Notes under the pieces: model-generated
The model's input: only the letters and a program-made list of their open reading frames with translations
What the model was told of the DNA's origin: nothing
Databases searched by the model: none
Program-made: the position numbers and the translations under genes
Assembly: GCF_001634365.1 (NCBI RefSeq)
Contig: NZ_CP014579.1
Span: 1,860,001-1,924,000 of the forward strand
DNA length: 64,000 nucleotides
Source: Paraburkholderia phytofirmans OLGA172
GTDB taxonomy: Bacteria > Pseudomonadota > Gammaproteobacteria > Burkholderiales > Burkholderiaceae
Reading direction: 5' to 3'
Part shown: in pieces, positions 27,330 to 36,687 of the stretch
Numbering within the stretch: position 1 is the stretch's first letter
Layout of the letters: each line of letters begins with the position of its first letter

Positions 27330-27343
27330 AGGAGGACCGCACG

Positions 27344-28228
27344 ATGAACTGGGACGACGCGCGAGTGTTTCTCGCGGTGGAGCGCGAAAAAACGCTCCGT
27401 GGAGCGGCCAGGACGCTCAATCTCGATCAGGCGACGGTCGGCAGAAGGATTGCGGCACTAGAGCACGCCCTGCGTGCAACGCTCTTTCTGCGCACCTCCG
27501 AGGGTTACGCGTTGACCGCCGCTGGCGAGGCCGCGCTGAGATCAGCGGAGAACATGGAACACTCCGCCCATGAACTCGTCAGACGAACTCAAGGCACGGA
27601 TACACGGCTTGCGGGGGATGTAAGAGTCACCAGCACCGACTCGATCGCGCTCGAATTCCTGTTTCCCGCCATCGAACGCCTGCATGCTGCGCATCCCGAC
27701 GTGCGCGTCCTGCTGGACACGTCGACGCGCATGCTAAATCTGGCAAAGCGTGAAGCGGATATCGCGGTCCGGTCAGTCAGGCCCGATAATCCCGATCTTG
27801 TCGCGCGGCGCCTGGCTCGCTGGCCCATGGCGCTGTTTGCATCGACCGCTTATCTCGAGCAGCACGGCAAGCCCGCCGCTGGCTCCGCATTCGCGGGCCA
27901 CGATCTTGTCGTCTATCAGGGAAACTGGACCGGGAATCGATCGCCGACTCTTGCTGGCGAACCGATACACGCGGGGCGCATCGTATCGACCTTCAATTCC
28001 AGTCTCATGCTGCGTACCGCGGTAAAGGCCGGCCTCGGCATCGGCGAGCTTCCGATACATCTGGCTGAACACGACGGCCTCGTGCAGGTATGGCCGGAAC
28101 CCGCACGTGGGGCGGTCTACGAAGTCTGGCTCGTCACGCATCAGGACCTTCGGCATACCGCGCGCATCGCAGCAATGATTGACGGCATCGTCTCCGCGTT
28201 CGAAGATCACACAACCCACACAAAATAG
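27344..28228 (+). CDS. LysR-family transcriptional regulator
   Basis: A 294-residue LysR protein with helix-turn-helix MNWDDARVFLAVEREKTLRG and LDQATVGRRIAALEHAL in residues 1-60 and an effector domain beyond about residue 90. ATG 27344 has AGGAGG eight bases upstream. Divergent from the quinone oxidoreductase, its probable target. Confidence 0.92.
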   Translation: MNWDDARVFLAVEREKTLRGAARTLNLDQATVGRRIAALEHALRATLFLRTSEGYALTAAGEAALRSAENMEHSAHELVRRTQGTDTRLAGDVRVTSTDSIALEFLFPAIERLHAAHPDVRVLLDTSTRMLNLAKREADIAVRSVRPDNPDLVARRLARWPMALFASTAYLEQHGKPAAGSAFAGHDLVVYQGNWTGNRSPTLAGEPIHAGRIVSTFNSSLMLRTAVKAGLGIGELPIHLAEHDGLVQVWPEPARGAVYEVWLVTHQDLRHTARIAAMIDGIVSAFEDHTTHTK

Positions 28229-28308
28229 TCATGCACGACCTGACTGCGGCGGCTGCGTGTCACCTCGACAGGAAGAACCAGGCCAGTTCGCGGTCCGGCA
28301 TGGGCTCT

Positions 28309-28731
28309 TCAGGCCCGCTGTAGAGTGTCCATCGCCTTTTCGGCATCGGCCAACGAGTCGACCGCGAGATAAGCAATGAACTGCGTGCCAAGTACAGCGG
28401 CGGAAACGCCACGGAGGTTGATCCCCTCGTCTGCCAGCATCTGGGTCAATTGCGCGATGATCCCCAGCTGGTCCAGACCCATTACACGGACGGAGTGAAG
28501 GCTCGGGGTGACGGTGAACCCCACCTGTGCCGCCGCTTGAATCTCCCTCTCCCCCTGCAGCGGTGCGACAAACACGACCCCCTTGCCCGATGCTTCCGGC
28601 GTGCGGCGTGCGATGACGAACTGCAAGTCGACGCCCGCATCCCGCAAAGCGTTTAACACTTGCGCAAGCCCACCCGGTTTGTCCTCGATGGCAGCGGCCC
28701 AAACATCGACGCGTTCTACGCTCAGTTCCAT
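28309..28731 (-). CDS. Tandem ACT-domain protein
   Basis: A 140-residue protein consisting of two ACT-like ligand-binding domains: VWAAAIEDKPGGLAQVLNAL near residues 10-29, and MGLDQLGIIAQLTQMLADEG in the second half. Free-standing ACT proteins usually bind amino acids and regulate a partner enzyme. ATG 28731 has GGGAGGG upstream; a start 20 codons earlier was rejected. No obvious partner adjoins it. Confidence 0.8.
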   Translation of the reverse strand: MELSVERVDVWAAAIEDKPGGLAQVLNALRDAGVDLQFVIARRTPEASGKGVVFVAPLQGEREIQAAAQVGFTVTPSLHSVRVMGLDQLGIIAQLTQMLADEGINLRGVSAAVLGTQFIAYLAVDSLADAEKAMDTLQRA

Positions 28732-29125
28732 GGCAATCCCTCCCGCCTGACACATCTCCCAATCAAAATCTACTTCACGAACGGCACGCAATCAAGACCG
28801 GCGCGTCCACGCGCGGCATCGCGTTCTTCGGGCGGCCCGGGTTTGTACACCGCAATACGCTTCGCCGCGGCAGACAGGTCTCGTCCCTCAAGGTGGTTGG
28901 GCGTATCATTTCGTGAGAAGAACACCGGTTCAGGCCGCGCCCCCCGGGGGCAATCACCCATTACCGGCTGGCTTGCCGCACCGTTGTCCAGCTATGGAAT
29001 TCCGATCTCCTCGCTGCAATCCATAGTGTCCGGGCGCGACACAACGCAGAATCCCCCTTAAAGGGGCGCACGATTGCATGGACGGGGATGGCAGCCAGGG
29101 TCAACCCGAACACCTGGAGCAATTG
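28732..29125. other. Intergenic region before the MalT-like regulator
   Basis: No supported gene. A short minus-strand frame ending at 28770 (C-terminus VYKPGPPEERDAARGRAGLD then CVPFVK) has plausible composition but no start signal or recognised family; it may be a relic. Confidence 0.3.
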
Positions 29126-31861
29126 ATGCACGTGACAGAAGCGACGTTCCCGAACAGGCCACCTCTGTTCCTCGCCACGAAGGTCTTTCCGCCACGCCTG
29201 CCCGCCGGTTTGATAGATCGTCCGCGCCTTGCCTCCCTTGCCGCACAGACAGAAATGAAGCGCCTGACGGTGATCAAGGCTCCCGCTGGATTTGGCAAGA
29301 CGTCGCTCGCGCTCACCTGGCTAAGCGTGCTCGGGACGAGCAGCGCGCGGGTTGCCTGGCTCTCTCTCGACGCCGACGATGACGAACCCGCTCGATACTT
29401 CAATCATCTTGCGCACGCATTACGGCAAGCCTGTGGCAACGTCGGCGCCTCAGTGATCGGCTTGACCGCCGAAGCGTTGTTTGTGCCGGCGAATTCACTC
29501 GCGTCGACGCTGATTAACGAGCTTGTCGACGTCGACGACGAGGTCTACGTTTTCATCGACGACTACCACTTGATAAGCGAGGCACCGATTCACGAAGCAA
29601 TGTCGCTCTTCATTGCCAACGTGCCCTCGCAGGTCCACGTGGTGCTGTGCACCCGAACGGATCCCCCTCTTCCTGTGGCCAGGCTGCGAGCCCGCAACGA
29701 GCTCCTGGAAATCGACGCGTCGACGTTGAGATTCAACTTCGACGAGACGCGCCGCTTCGTCGAGCACGAATGCCCCGGCAAGCTCCGCACTACGGAGGTG
29801 AAGTCGCTGTTCGCGACCACCGAAGGCTGGGCTGCCGCGCTGCGCATCTCCGCGTCGGTGCTGGCCCGGAACGATCGCCCCCGAGGCTGGCAGGCAGGCG
29901 CTCCGACCGGCGCATCGCGGCCGCTTGCAGACTACCTCGAAGACATCCTTCGCTCTTTACCGACCGAAATGTTCGAGTTCATGCTGCGTACGGCAATACT
30001 CGATCGCCTGAGCGCGCCGCTTTGCGCGGCGCTCACCGGCCTCAAGGCGAGCCAGACCATGCTGGACGCCATTGTCGCGCGCCAGTTGCTGCTCGAACCG
30101 CTGGACCTGGAAGGACACTGTTTCCGCTATCACCCGCTGATGGCCGAGTACCTCCGGCGTCGGCTGGAGGCCTGCTACCACGAGGAGATCACCGAACTGC
30201 ATCGCCGCGCGTGGCAATGGTACGCGGCAGAGCACCAGTGGACCGACGCAGTCAGGCATGCCATTGCGGCCGGCGCAACCGACGATGCCATTCGCCTCAT
30301 GGAACACTGCGCCATGTCCCTCCTCAAAGCAGGCGATCTGCTCACGCTGGTCGGCTGGCAGCGTCAATTCCCATCCGACCTGATGCGGGCACAGATCACG
30401 GTCACGCTTGCGACGGCTTGGGGCACGGTCCTCGCCATGCGCTTCGATGACGCGGCCTCGATGCTGGATTCGATCGAACGCGATGCCGCCGGCAAGGGTA
30501 TCGACGCTGACCGCGTCAGATGGGAGTGCGTCGCCATTCGCTCGGCACTTGCAGCCTTGCAGGATGACCCGCAAAGGGCGCTCTCGCTCGCGCAACGATA
30601 TCTGGACCGGCCGTCGCGCGATTCCTGGACCACCAACGCGGTCTCAAACGTAGCGCGCTTCGCCCACTGGAAAGCGGGTAATCTTGAGGCCCTTCACGCC
30701 ACACCGTGGATTCCCGACTCGATCGAGGAAGACCAACGCAGCGTATTCTCCACGGTTTATCGGCTTTGCCTGCTCGGCCATGTGGAAATGCAGCAACTGC
30801 GCTTTCCGCTCGCGGAGCGCCGTTTCAGCGAAGCGATGGAGCTTGCCGAACACCATTCGGGTCCGCAGTCGATAGCGGTGGCGTTATGCGCCCCGATGAT
30901 CGCCCAATTGCGTTATGAGGAGGGCCGGCTGGACGAAGCTGAAGCGCAGCTCGTCGAGCTCATGCCGGTCATTGAACTTGCCGTGCTTCTCGACAGCGTG
31001 TTGATCAGCTATCGCATACTCATTCGAATCGCCGTGGCACGCGCCAATTTTGCACACGCGCATGCCTTGCTCGACAGTGCACAGGCGCTGGGGCAGGCAC
31101 GTCGATGGAACCGGCTGATTGCCGCCGCGCTCGCGGAAAGAACCCGGCTGAATCTTGCAGAAGGCAGGCTTGCCGAAGCGGGCGCGTGCGTGGCACAGCT
31201 GCGGCAGCTGGCCACCTCCAACGCCGGATCGTCCACTCCCGTGTCGCCGGAGATCGAGAACTACCGGGACCTCGGGGCTGCGTGCCTCGCGATGCGACGG
31301 CAGCAGACCGGGGAAGCGGTCGAGATATTGAGCGGTGCACTGGAGCGTCTCGAACACCTTCACGGCACTTACCTCGCGCTGCGGCTGCGGACCCTCCTCG
31401 CGCTGGCGTGGCTGAATGCAGGCGAGCGCGATCGGGCACTCGAGATATTCCGCGAAGTTGCGAGGATGGGGGCGCCTGCCGGGATCTGCCAGTCGATTGT
31501 CGATCACGGGCCGGAGATCGGCCCGCTATTGAAGCTGGCGCGCGACAGCGCCCGCACCACGGCCACAGCGCCGGCAATAGTGACCTGGCTAGACCGTCTG
31601 CTGGATAACTGGCGAAGACTGCACGAACCCAACAGCCAGCCCCAGCGAGAAGGCGAGCGGGATCGCCTCAGCTCGCGAGAGCGCGGCATCGTCGAGTTGA
31701 TCGCACAGGGACAGTCAAACAAGGAAATTGCGCGTACGCTCGGGATCACACCTGAAACGGTCAAGTCCCACGTAAAGAGCATCTTTACGAAGCTGGAAGT
31801 CGACAAACGCGCCCAAGCCGTCTCTCGCGCGCAGACGCTCGGATTGGTCAAACATAGCTAG
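29126..31861 (+). CDS. MalT-like (LAL) LuxR-family ATP-binding regulator
   Basis: A 911-residue regulator: P-loop APAGFGKTS near residues 53-61, Walker B VYVFIDDYHL, a long helical TPR-like middle, and a C-terminal LuxR helix-turn-helix (LSSRERGIVELIAQGQSNKE then TPETVKSHVKSIFTKLEV). Such proteins (MalT, AlkS, AcoK) bind a small inducer and ATP, then oligomerise on promoters. ATG 29126 has GGAG at six bases; ATG 29078 is a possible longer start. The stop codon TAG coincides with the target duplication of the element that follows, yet the protein end is intact. It converges on the PHA operon and might control fatty-acid or PHA genes; unproven. Confidence 0.92.
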   Translation: MHVTEATFPNRPPLFLATKVFPPRLPAGLIDRPRLASLAAQTEMKRLTVIKAPAGFGKTSLALTWLSVLGTSSARVAWLSLDADDDEPARYFNHLAHALRQACGNVGASVIGLTAEALFVPANSLASTLINELVDVDDEVYVFIDDYHLISEAPIHEAMSLFIANVPSQVHVVLCTRTDPPLPVARLRARNELLEIDASTLRFNFDETRRFVEHECPGKLRTTEVKSLFATTEGWAAALRISASVLARNDRPRGWQAGAPTGASRPLADYLEDILRSLPTEMFEFMLRTAILDRLSAPLCAALTGLKASQTMLDAIVARQLLLEPLDLEGHCFRYHPLMAEYLRRRLEACYHEEITELHRRAWQWYAAEHQWTDAVRHAIAAGATDDAIRLMEHCAMSLLKAGDLLTLVGWQRQFPSDLMRAQITVTLATAWGTVLAMRFDDAASMLDSIERDAAGKGIDADRVRWECVAIRSALAALQDDPQRALSLAQRYLDRPSRDSWTTNAVSNVARFAHWKAGNLEALHATPWIPDSIEEDQRSVFSTVYRLCLLGHVEMQQLRFPLAERRFSEAMELAEHHSGPQSIAVALCAPMIAQLRYEEGRLDEAEAQLVELMPVIELAVLLDSVLISYRILIRIAVARANFAHAHALLDSAQALGQARRWNRLIAAALAERTRLNLAEGRLAEAGACVAQLRQLATSNAGSSTPVSPEIENYRDLGAACLAMRRQQTGEAVEILSGALERLEHLHGTYLALRLRTLLALAWLNAGERDRALEIFREVARMGAPAGICQSIVDHGPEIGPLLKLARDSARTTATAPAIVTWLDRLLDNWRRLHEPNSQPQREGERDRLSSRERGIVELIAQGQSNKEIARTLGITPETVKSHVKSIFTKLEVDKRAQAVSRAQTLGLVKHS
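31858..31861. repeat. Target-site duplication CTAG, left copy
   Basis: CTAG directly before the left terminal repeat, matched by CTAG at 32198-32201. It fits the YTAR target duplication of IS5-group elements. Confidence 0.7.
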
Positions 31862-32197
31862 AGCGTGTTAGGCACTTTCGGTCAGACCTGGTAACCTGGC
31901 GGGATGACAGAACGCAAGCCATACCCGACGGATGTTTCGGACGAGGAATGGAGTTTCGCCACTCCCTACCTGACCTTGATGAACGAAGACGCACCGCAGC
32001 GCCGATACGAACTGCGCGAAATGTTCAACGCGCTGCGCTGGGTGGTCGAGCGCAGCTTCGGCTGGCTCAACCGCTTCAGGCGGCTGGCACGCGACTACGA
32101 GCGCCTGCCCGAAACCTTGGCCGGCGTTCACTTCGTCGTCTTTGCCATGCTTATGCTCGTTCATGCCGGACCTATTATGCAAAGTTCCTAACACGCT
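31862..32197 (+). mobile_element. Internally deleted IS5-family element (MITE-like)
   Basis: A 336-base element bounded by 17-base inverted repeats: AGCGTGTTAGGCACTTT at the left, and its near-complement (one mismatch) at 32181-32197. CTAG flanks both ends. It contains one short frame joining the first and last parts of an IS5-type transposase. Full elements are several times longer, so it can move only if an intact relative supplies transposase. Confidence 0.88.
31904..32191 (+). pseudogene. Internally deleted IS5-family transposase
   Basis: A 95-residue frame. The N-terminal part, [20 protein letters not shown], and [11 protein letters not shown] are the start of an IS5-type transposase. 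From [20 protein letters not shown] onward it is the C-terminal part with the last catalytic Glu. The central region with both catalytic Asp residues is missing, and the frame is kept across the join at an RW dipeptide. It cannot transpose. Confidence 0.88.
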
Positions 32198-32201
32198 CTA
32201 G
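32198..32201. repeat. Target-site duplication CTAG, right copy
   Basis: Right copy of the CTAG direct repeat flanking the IS5-type element. Confidence 0.7.
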
Positions 32202-32263
32202 CGCCGGTTCACGCCCATAACGGGCTTGTGCGGGCCGCCCGCGCTGCGCGGACAGTACCTGGC

Positions 32264-33553
32264 TTACCGCGCGACAAGCAATACGCATGCATGGATCAGG
32301 ACGCCCACCGTGCCACCGACAAACGTGCCATTGATTCGAATGTACTGCAGGTCCCGACCGATCTCGGCCTCGAGCTTGCGGCTTACCTCCTTCGCGTCCC
32401 AGCCTTTCACGACGTCGGTTATCAGCGCCGTCAGCTGATGGCGGTGGCGCAGCACGAGCAGGTTGGCAATATCGAGCCACCACGCGTTCAACTTGTGCTG
32501 AATGGGGGGCTCGCTCGCCACGCCTTTACCGATGGCTACGAAGGTACCGGCGATCATGTCGCGCACCGCCGAGCGCCCGCTTCCGAGATCGGCAAGCACG
32601 TGCGCCCGGACGTGATCGAGCAGGACGCGATAGTAGCGCCCATCTTCAAGATGCCGAATGCAGTCGCGCAGCACCAGTCGACCAAACCGGCGATAAACCG
32701 CTGAGGTCCGCAGGTTGCTGGACAGATCTTGCACCGCCACGTCGAACCGACGCCGAAGCTCGTGCTCCGGATTTGCCGCGACCTCATGGATGAGCGCGAC
32801 GATGCCTTCGACAAACTTGTTGACGATGTATGCGTCCAACGGCGCCGGCGTGAATTTTGACGCCGCGCTGAACTTCGCCTTGATCAGATCCACGTTGGTG
32901 CTCAACCACGTTTCCACGGCGCTCAATCCGCGATCCAGCAAAGGCTGATGACGGTTGCCTTCGGTGAGGATATTCAGGACCTGGCCCGCCATGCGAGATA
33001 CCTGGAGCGTGCGCAATCGCGGAATCACGAGTCGCTCGAAGAGATGTTCGATGTCCGTCTCGTCTATGTCCTCAAGCAGGCGGGGTAGCGAGCCGGCCAC
33101 CCCATCCGCGATCAGCGCGCTGTTTTCTCGTACTGCGAGCCACCCCGCCAGCGCTTGTGCCGCATTGAAACCACTCAGCCGCCCGACGATGACTTCGGGA
33201 GTCAGGAAGTTTTCCTCGATGAAACCGCCGAGACTCTCGGCTATGCGCTGCTGGTTCTTCGGGATGATGGCTGTGTGCGGGATCGGGATCCCGCACGGGT
33301 GCCGGAACAACGCGACGACGGCATACCAGTCCGCAATCGCACCGACTGTAGCCGCCTCGGCAAAAGCACGGGGCCACTCCAGCCACGGATACGCAGCCTG
33401 CCAGGCCACACACGTGAGGAGTAGCACGATCATCGCTGCGAGCAAGCAGGTCGCCGTCGTGCGCATGCGCTTCAGCCGGACGAGCTTCTCGTCCCCAGTT
33501 GGGTCAAGCTCCGCGTGCCCGGCATTCCCGTCCCGCGCGCTCACGGAACTCAA
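32264..33553 (-). CDS. DUF445 (YjiN-like) membrane protein
   Basis: A 429-residue protein with N-terminal hydrophobic segments (about 33-55) and the DUF445 signature ATVGAIADWYAVVALFRHP. A long helical middle and a C-terminal membrane segment (VGGTVGVLIHACVLLV) follow. Function unknown. The likely start is TTG 33553, which overlaps the phaZ stop (TTGA) and has AGGAGG four bases upstream, so it is translationally coupled to phaZ as the last gene of the PHA operon. Confidence 0.88.
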   Translation of the reverse strand: MSSVSARDGNAGHAELDPTGDEKLVRLKRMRTTATCLLAAMIVLLLTCVAWQAAYPWLEWPRAFAEAATVGAIADWYAVVALFRHPCGIPIPHTAIIPKNQQRIAESLGGFIEENFLTPEVIVGRLSGFNAAQALAGWLAVRENSALIADGVAGSLPRLLEDIDETDIEHLFERLVIPRLRTLQVSRMAGQVLNILTEGNRHQPLLDRGLSAVETWLSTNVDLIKAKFSAASKFTPAPLDAYIVNKFVEGIVALIHEVAANPEHELRRRFDVAVQDLSSNLRTSAVYRRFGRLVLRDCIRHLEDGRYYRVLLDHVRAHVLADLGSGRSAVRDMIAGTFVAIGKGVASEPPIQHKLNAWWLDIANLLVLRHRHQLTALITDVVKGWDAKEVSRKLEAEIGRDLQYIRINGTFVGGTVGVLIHACVLLVAR

Positions 33554-34392
33554 TGCGCCTCCTGCCGCAGGAACCGCTTCACCACCGGCGCGACTTCACC
33601 TGCACGGGTGATTAAAAATAGATGGCCGTCATCGATCACATGCAGGGTCGCATTCCGAATCCTTGCCGCGAGAATCTTTGCATTCGTGAGCGGCACGATC
33701 GGGTCGTCGTTGCCATGCATGACGAGCGTCGTTTGCCGCAGCGCGCCCAGCCAGGGCAAGCTGGTCCAACCCGAGGCAGCCAGCAATTGGTAGAGGTAAC
33801 CACGGCCGCGTGGCGCCTGGATATGGCGGCTATGTGCATCGAGCAGCGCGGAATCGTGGCGGTAGGCGCCCCCGTATATCTCCGCCCCGATTTGCCGCAG
33901 GTAGGCCGGATCGGTATAGCGTCGCGGCCCGATCAGTTTCGAAAGCACCGACAGCCTTGCCGGCACCATGATCACCCCGGGAGACGTGGCCGCGAGAATC
34001 AGCCTGCGGCAGCGCCGGGGGTAAAGGTGCGCGAACTGCTGGGCCAGCGCCCCACCCCACGATACGCCGAGCACGTCGACGGGGCCGGCGTAACCCAGCC
34101 GCGTCAGGAGCTTGTCGGACAGGACGGCAAGCGTCGAGAACCGATACGGGATCAAGGGGACGGGCGAGCCGCCGACGCCGGGGACGTCGAAGACGATGAC
34201 TGTCACGTCATCCAGTGCCGCAACGAATGGCTCAACCAGTTCGAGATTCGCGCCGATGCCATTGAATAAGAGCAGCGGCGGCGACGCGTCGCTGCCACGC
34301 CGGACTGCGACACGCAGCACCTGGCCGTCCAGATCGATCGTCTGAATTTGCATGGCGTCGACACACTCCGCGCTTGTTTGAAATTCGGTCAT
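33550..34392 (-). CDS. phaZ: Intracellular medium-chain PHA depolymerase PhaZ
   Basis: A 280-residue alpha/beta hydrolase closely resembling Pseudomonas PhaZ. Shared runs include LLLFNGIGANLELVEPFV and the nucleophile motif GVSWGGALAQQFAH (Ser111). The acid lies in GNDDPIVPL and the His in DDGHLFLITRA. It releases 3-hydroxyacids from stored polymer. It lies between the phasin gene and the DUF445 gene, overlapping the latter by four bases. A shorter start at 34353 is possible. Confidence 0.93.
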   Translation of the reverse strand: MTEFQTSAECVDAMQIQTIDLDGQVLRVAVRRGSDASPPLLLFNGIGANLELVEPFVAALDDVTVIVFDVPGVGGSPVPLIPYRFSTLAVLSDKLLTRLGYAGPVDVLGVSWGGALAQQFAHLYPRRCRRLILAATSPGVIMVPARLSVLSKLIGPRRYTDPAYLRQIGAEIYGGAYRHDSALLDAHSRHIQAPRGRGYLYQLLAASGWTSLPWLGALRQTTLVMHGNDDPIVPLTNAKILAARIRNATLHVIDDGHLFLITRAGEVAPVVKRFLRQEAH

Positions 34393-34450
34393 CCGGTTGG
34401 TCTCTGGTTGGACGCTTCGTTGTAGCGGCGGCTCGCACCCGCCAGCCAGA

Positions 34451-34873
34451 TCAATTCTTGGGCTGCATGAGCGCTTTCAGCTCCTCGACATGCTCCGCAA
34501 AGCGCTTCGTGACCACAGCGATACTGTCGGTTTGAGCCCGGTACGCCGCATCCGTGAGCGCCTGCATGTCCACGAATGCCTTTTGCAGCGTCTTTTGAAC
34601 GCCTTCGCCCGTAGCCGCAGCGGATTCGCTGCCGGGGGGCCTCAAGCGGGTAACGAGCGATTGCAGTTCAGTCATCGTCGAACGGACGATATCCATCTGC
34701 TTCTGACCGAGTTGCTGCACACCCGCGAGCGCGGTCATATTCGCCTCGGCGAGCGCTTCAATGTCCTTGCGGCGCGTTTCGAGGATGGCGGCTACGTCGA
34801 GGCCCGGCAGCTTGAACTGCGTGATGAGCTTCGTATATTCACCAAAGATATTGCTGGGTTGGGTTGCTGCCAT
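34451..34873 (-). CDS. Phasin-family PHA granule protein
   Basis: A 140-residue amphipathic helical protein with the phasin opening FKLPGLDVAAILETRRKDIE and many Ala/Gln heptads. Phasins coat PHA granules and set granule size. GGAG precedes the ATG. It lies 60 bases after phaC and 58 before phaZ on the same strand. Confidence 0.9.
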   Translation of the reverse strand: MAATQPSNIFGEYTKLITQFKLPGLDVAAILETRRKDIEALAEANMTALAGVQQLGQKQMDIVRSTMTELQSLVTRLRPPGSESAAATGEGVQKTLQKAFVDMQALTDAAYRAQTDSIAVVTKRFAEHVEELKALMQPKN

Positions 34874-34933
34874 GACGACTCCGTTAAAGTAGTTGCAAAT
34901 AAATTCGTTTTCGCTATCCGGCGATGATTCCGG

Positions 34934-36640
34934 TTAGGTTTCCGAAACATAAGTCCCGGGTGCTTTCACACCGGCTGGGTGCCGTTCGCTGCCAAGTTCC
35001 GCTGGCGCTGCCCGCCTGTCGCCGGAGCGGGCGACCAGCCAGTCTCTCCAGTTGCCCCACCACGAATCCGTTTCAGCCTGTGCGCCGGCAAGCCACGCAT
35101 CGGCGTTCGCCGGCAACTCGGGGTTGAGGTAGTACTTCGCCTTCGGATTGCCGGGAGGATTGATCAGGCTCTGGATATGACCGCTTGAACTCAGGACGAA
35201 ACGGGTATTGCCGCCAAACGTCGTGGCGGTGTTGTACACCCCCTTCCACGGCGTAATGTGATCCGTCATGCCTGCCACTACATACTTGTCGCACTTGACC
35301 TGGGACAGATCGACCGGCGTGCCCAGTATCGTCAGCGCGCCTGGCTTGCTGAAGAGGTTCTGCGTGAAAATGTCGAGCAATTGCCCATGCAGCTTCGCCG
35401 GGAGCCGGGTCGTGTCGTTGTTCCAGTAAAGGACGTCAAAGGCGGGCGGTGCGTTGCCCAGCAGGTAATTGTTGACCCAGTAGTTCCATACCAGATCGTT
35501 GGGCCTCATCCAGGCGAAGACGCGCCCCATCTCCTCGCCCGCTAGCACCCCGCGTGAAATGCTGTGCTGCTTGGCCGCCGCAATGGCCTCGGGCGTTGCA
35601 AAGAGGCCGAGTTGCGAGTCGGCGGTATTGTCGAGTACGGCGACCATCAGTGTGGTGGCATTGACCGTGGCATCCCCCCGGCTCGCGAGATGTCCAAGCA
35701 AAGCCGAGATGGTCATCGCACCGGAGCAGGCGCCGTGCAGGTTGACGTCGTCGCACCCGGTGATCTCGCGCACAGCCGCGATGGCTTCCACGAGCGCGCT
35801 GACATAGGTGTCCAGATCCCAGTGGCTTTGAGCCGCGGTCGGATTGCGCCAACTGACGACAAACATCTGGAGTTCGTTCTTCACCAGGTAGTCGACGATG
35901 CTCTTGCCCTCGGACAGATCGAAGATGTAGAACTTGTTGATCTGCGGCGGCACGATCAGTTGCGGCCGGCTGTAGACGTCCTGTGTCGTCGGTGCATACT
36001 GGATCAGTTCCAGCACTTCGTTGCGAAAAACGACCGCGCCGGTGGATGTACCGAGGTTCTTGCCGAGCTCGAAAGCCGTCTTGTTGACCTGCGCGGGCAT
36101 GCCGCGATTCTTGAGCAGGTCCATTACGATGTTGTTGCAGCCGTCCAGCAGGCTGGCGCCACCCGTATCGATGACCTTCTTGAGCGCCGCAGGATTGCCC
36201 AGCAGCGTGTTGGTCGGGGACGCCGCGTCGGTAATCAGCGACATCACAAACCGCGCCCGCTCCTTGTTATCGGGATCCAGCCCGGAGCGCTCGACGAAAC
36301 CCGCAAGGGCATTGCGCCACGCGAGGTAGCCTTGCAGCGTCACGCGATACAGCGAATTGTTCTGCCATGCGGCGTCGGTGAAGCGTTTGTCGCCCTTGGG
36401 CGGTGTCGATTCCGCACTACCCGAGACGAGCCCGAAAAGCTCGCGAGCGAAAGCCACCTCCTGCTCCATGACCAACCCCGGTTGCCGCCATGCCTGAGCG
36501 CCGATTTGCTGCGCGGTTGCGACGATATCGCACAGCCGCAGGCCGACAAAGGGATTGGGACCCAGCGCTCCCTCGGCAGCCGACGCCGCGAGATCATCAG
36601 CCTTTTCGCTTTGCCGTGGGCTTTCAGTCGTTACCGCCAT
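34934..36640 (-). CDS. phaC: Class II (medium-chain) PHA synthase
   Basis: A 568-residue polymerase joining (R)-3-hydroxyacyl-CoA units into polyhydroxyalkanoate. The nucleophile Cys305 lies in HGACSGAMT; the late DHITPW and SSGHIQS supply the Asp and His. Runs such as VVPPQINKFYIFDLS, SWRNPTAAQ and FAWMRPNDLVWNYWVNNYLL match Pseudomonas class II PhaC1, which favours C6-C14 monomers, rather than class I PhaC of short-chain producers. ATG 36640 follows AAGGAG; a longer frame upstream overlaps the hydratase gene and was rejected. Confidence 0.94.
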   Translation of the reverse strand: MAVTTESPRQSEKADDLAASAAEGALGPNPFVGLRLCDIVATAQQIGAQAWRQPGLVMEQEVAFARELFGLVSGSAESTPPKGDKRFTDAAWQNNSLYRVTLQGYLAWRNALAGFVERSGLDPDNKERARFVMSLITDAASPTNTLLGNPAALKKVIDTGGASLLDGCNNIVMDLLKNRGMPAQVNKTAFELGKNLGTSTGAVVFRNEVLELIQYAPTTQDVYSRPQLIVPPQINKFYIFDLSEGKSIVDYLVKNELQMFVVSWRNPTAAQSHWDLDTYVSALVEAIAAVREITGCDDVNLHGACSGAMTISALLGHLASRGDATVNATTLMVAVLDNTADSQLGLFATPEAIAAAKQHSISRGVLAGEEMGRVFAWMRPNDLVWNYWVNNYLLGNAPPAFDVLYWNNDTTRLPAKLHGQLLDIFTQNLFSKPGALTILGTPVDLSQVKCDKYVVAGMTDHITPWKGVYNTATTFGGNTRFVLSSSGHIQSLINPPGNPKAKYYLNPELPANADAWLAGAQAETDSWWGNWRDWLVARSGDRRAAPAELGSERHPAGVKAPGTYVSET

Positions 36641-36687
36641 TTTGCCGCTCCTTCGGGAAAATCTTCCGCTATGCAAAAAGTCATGGA

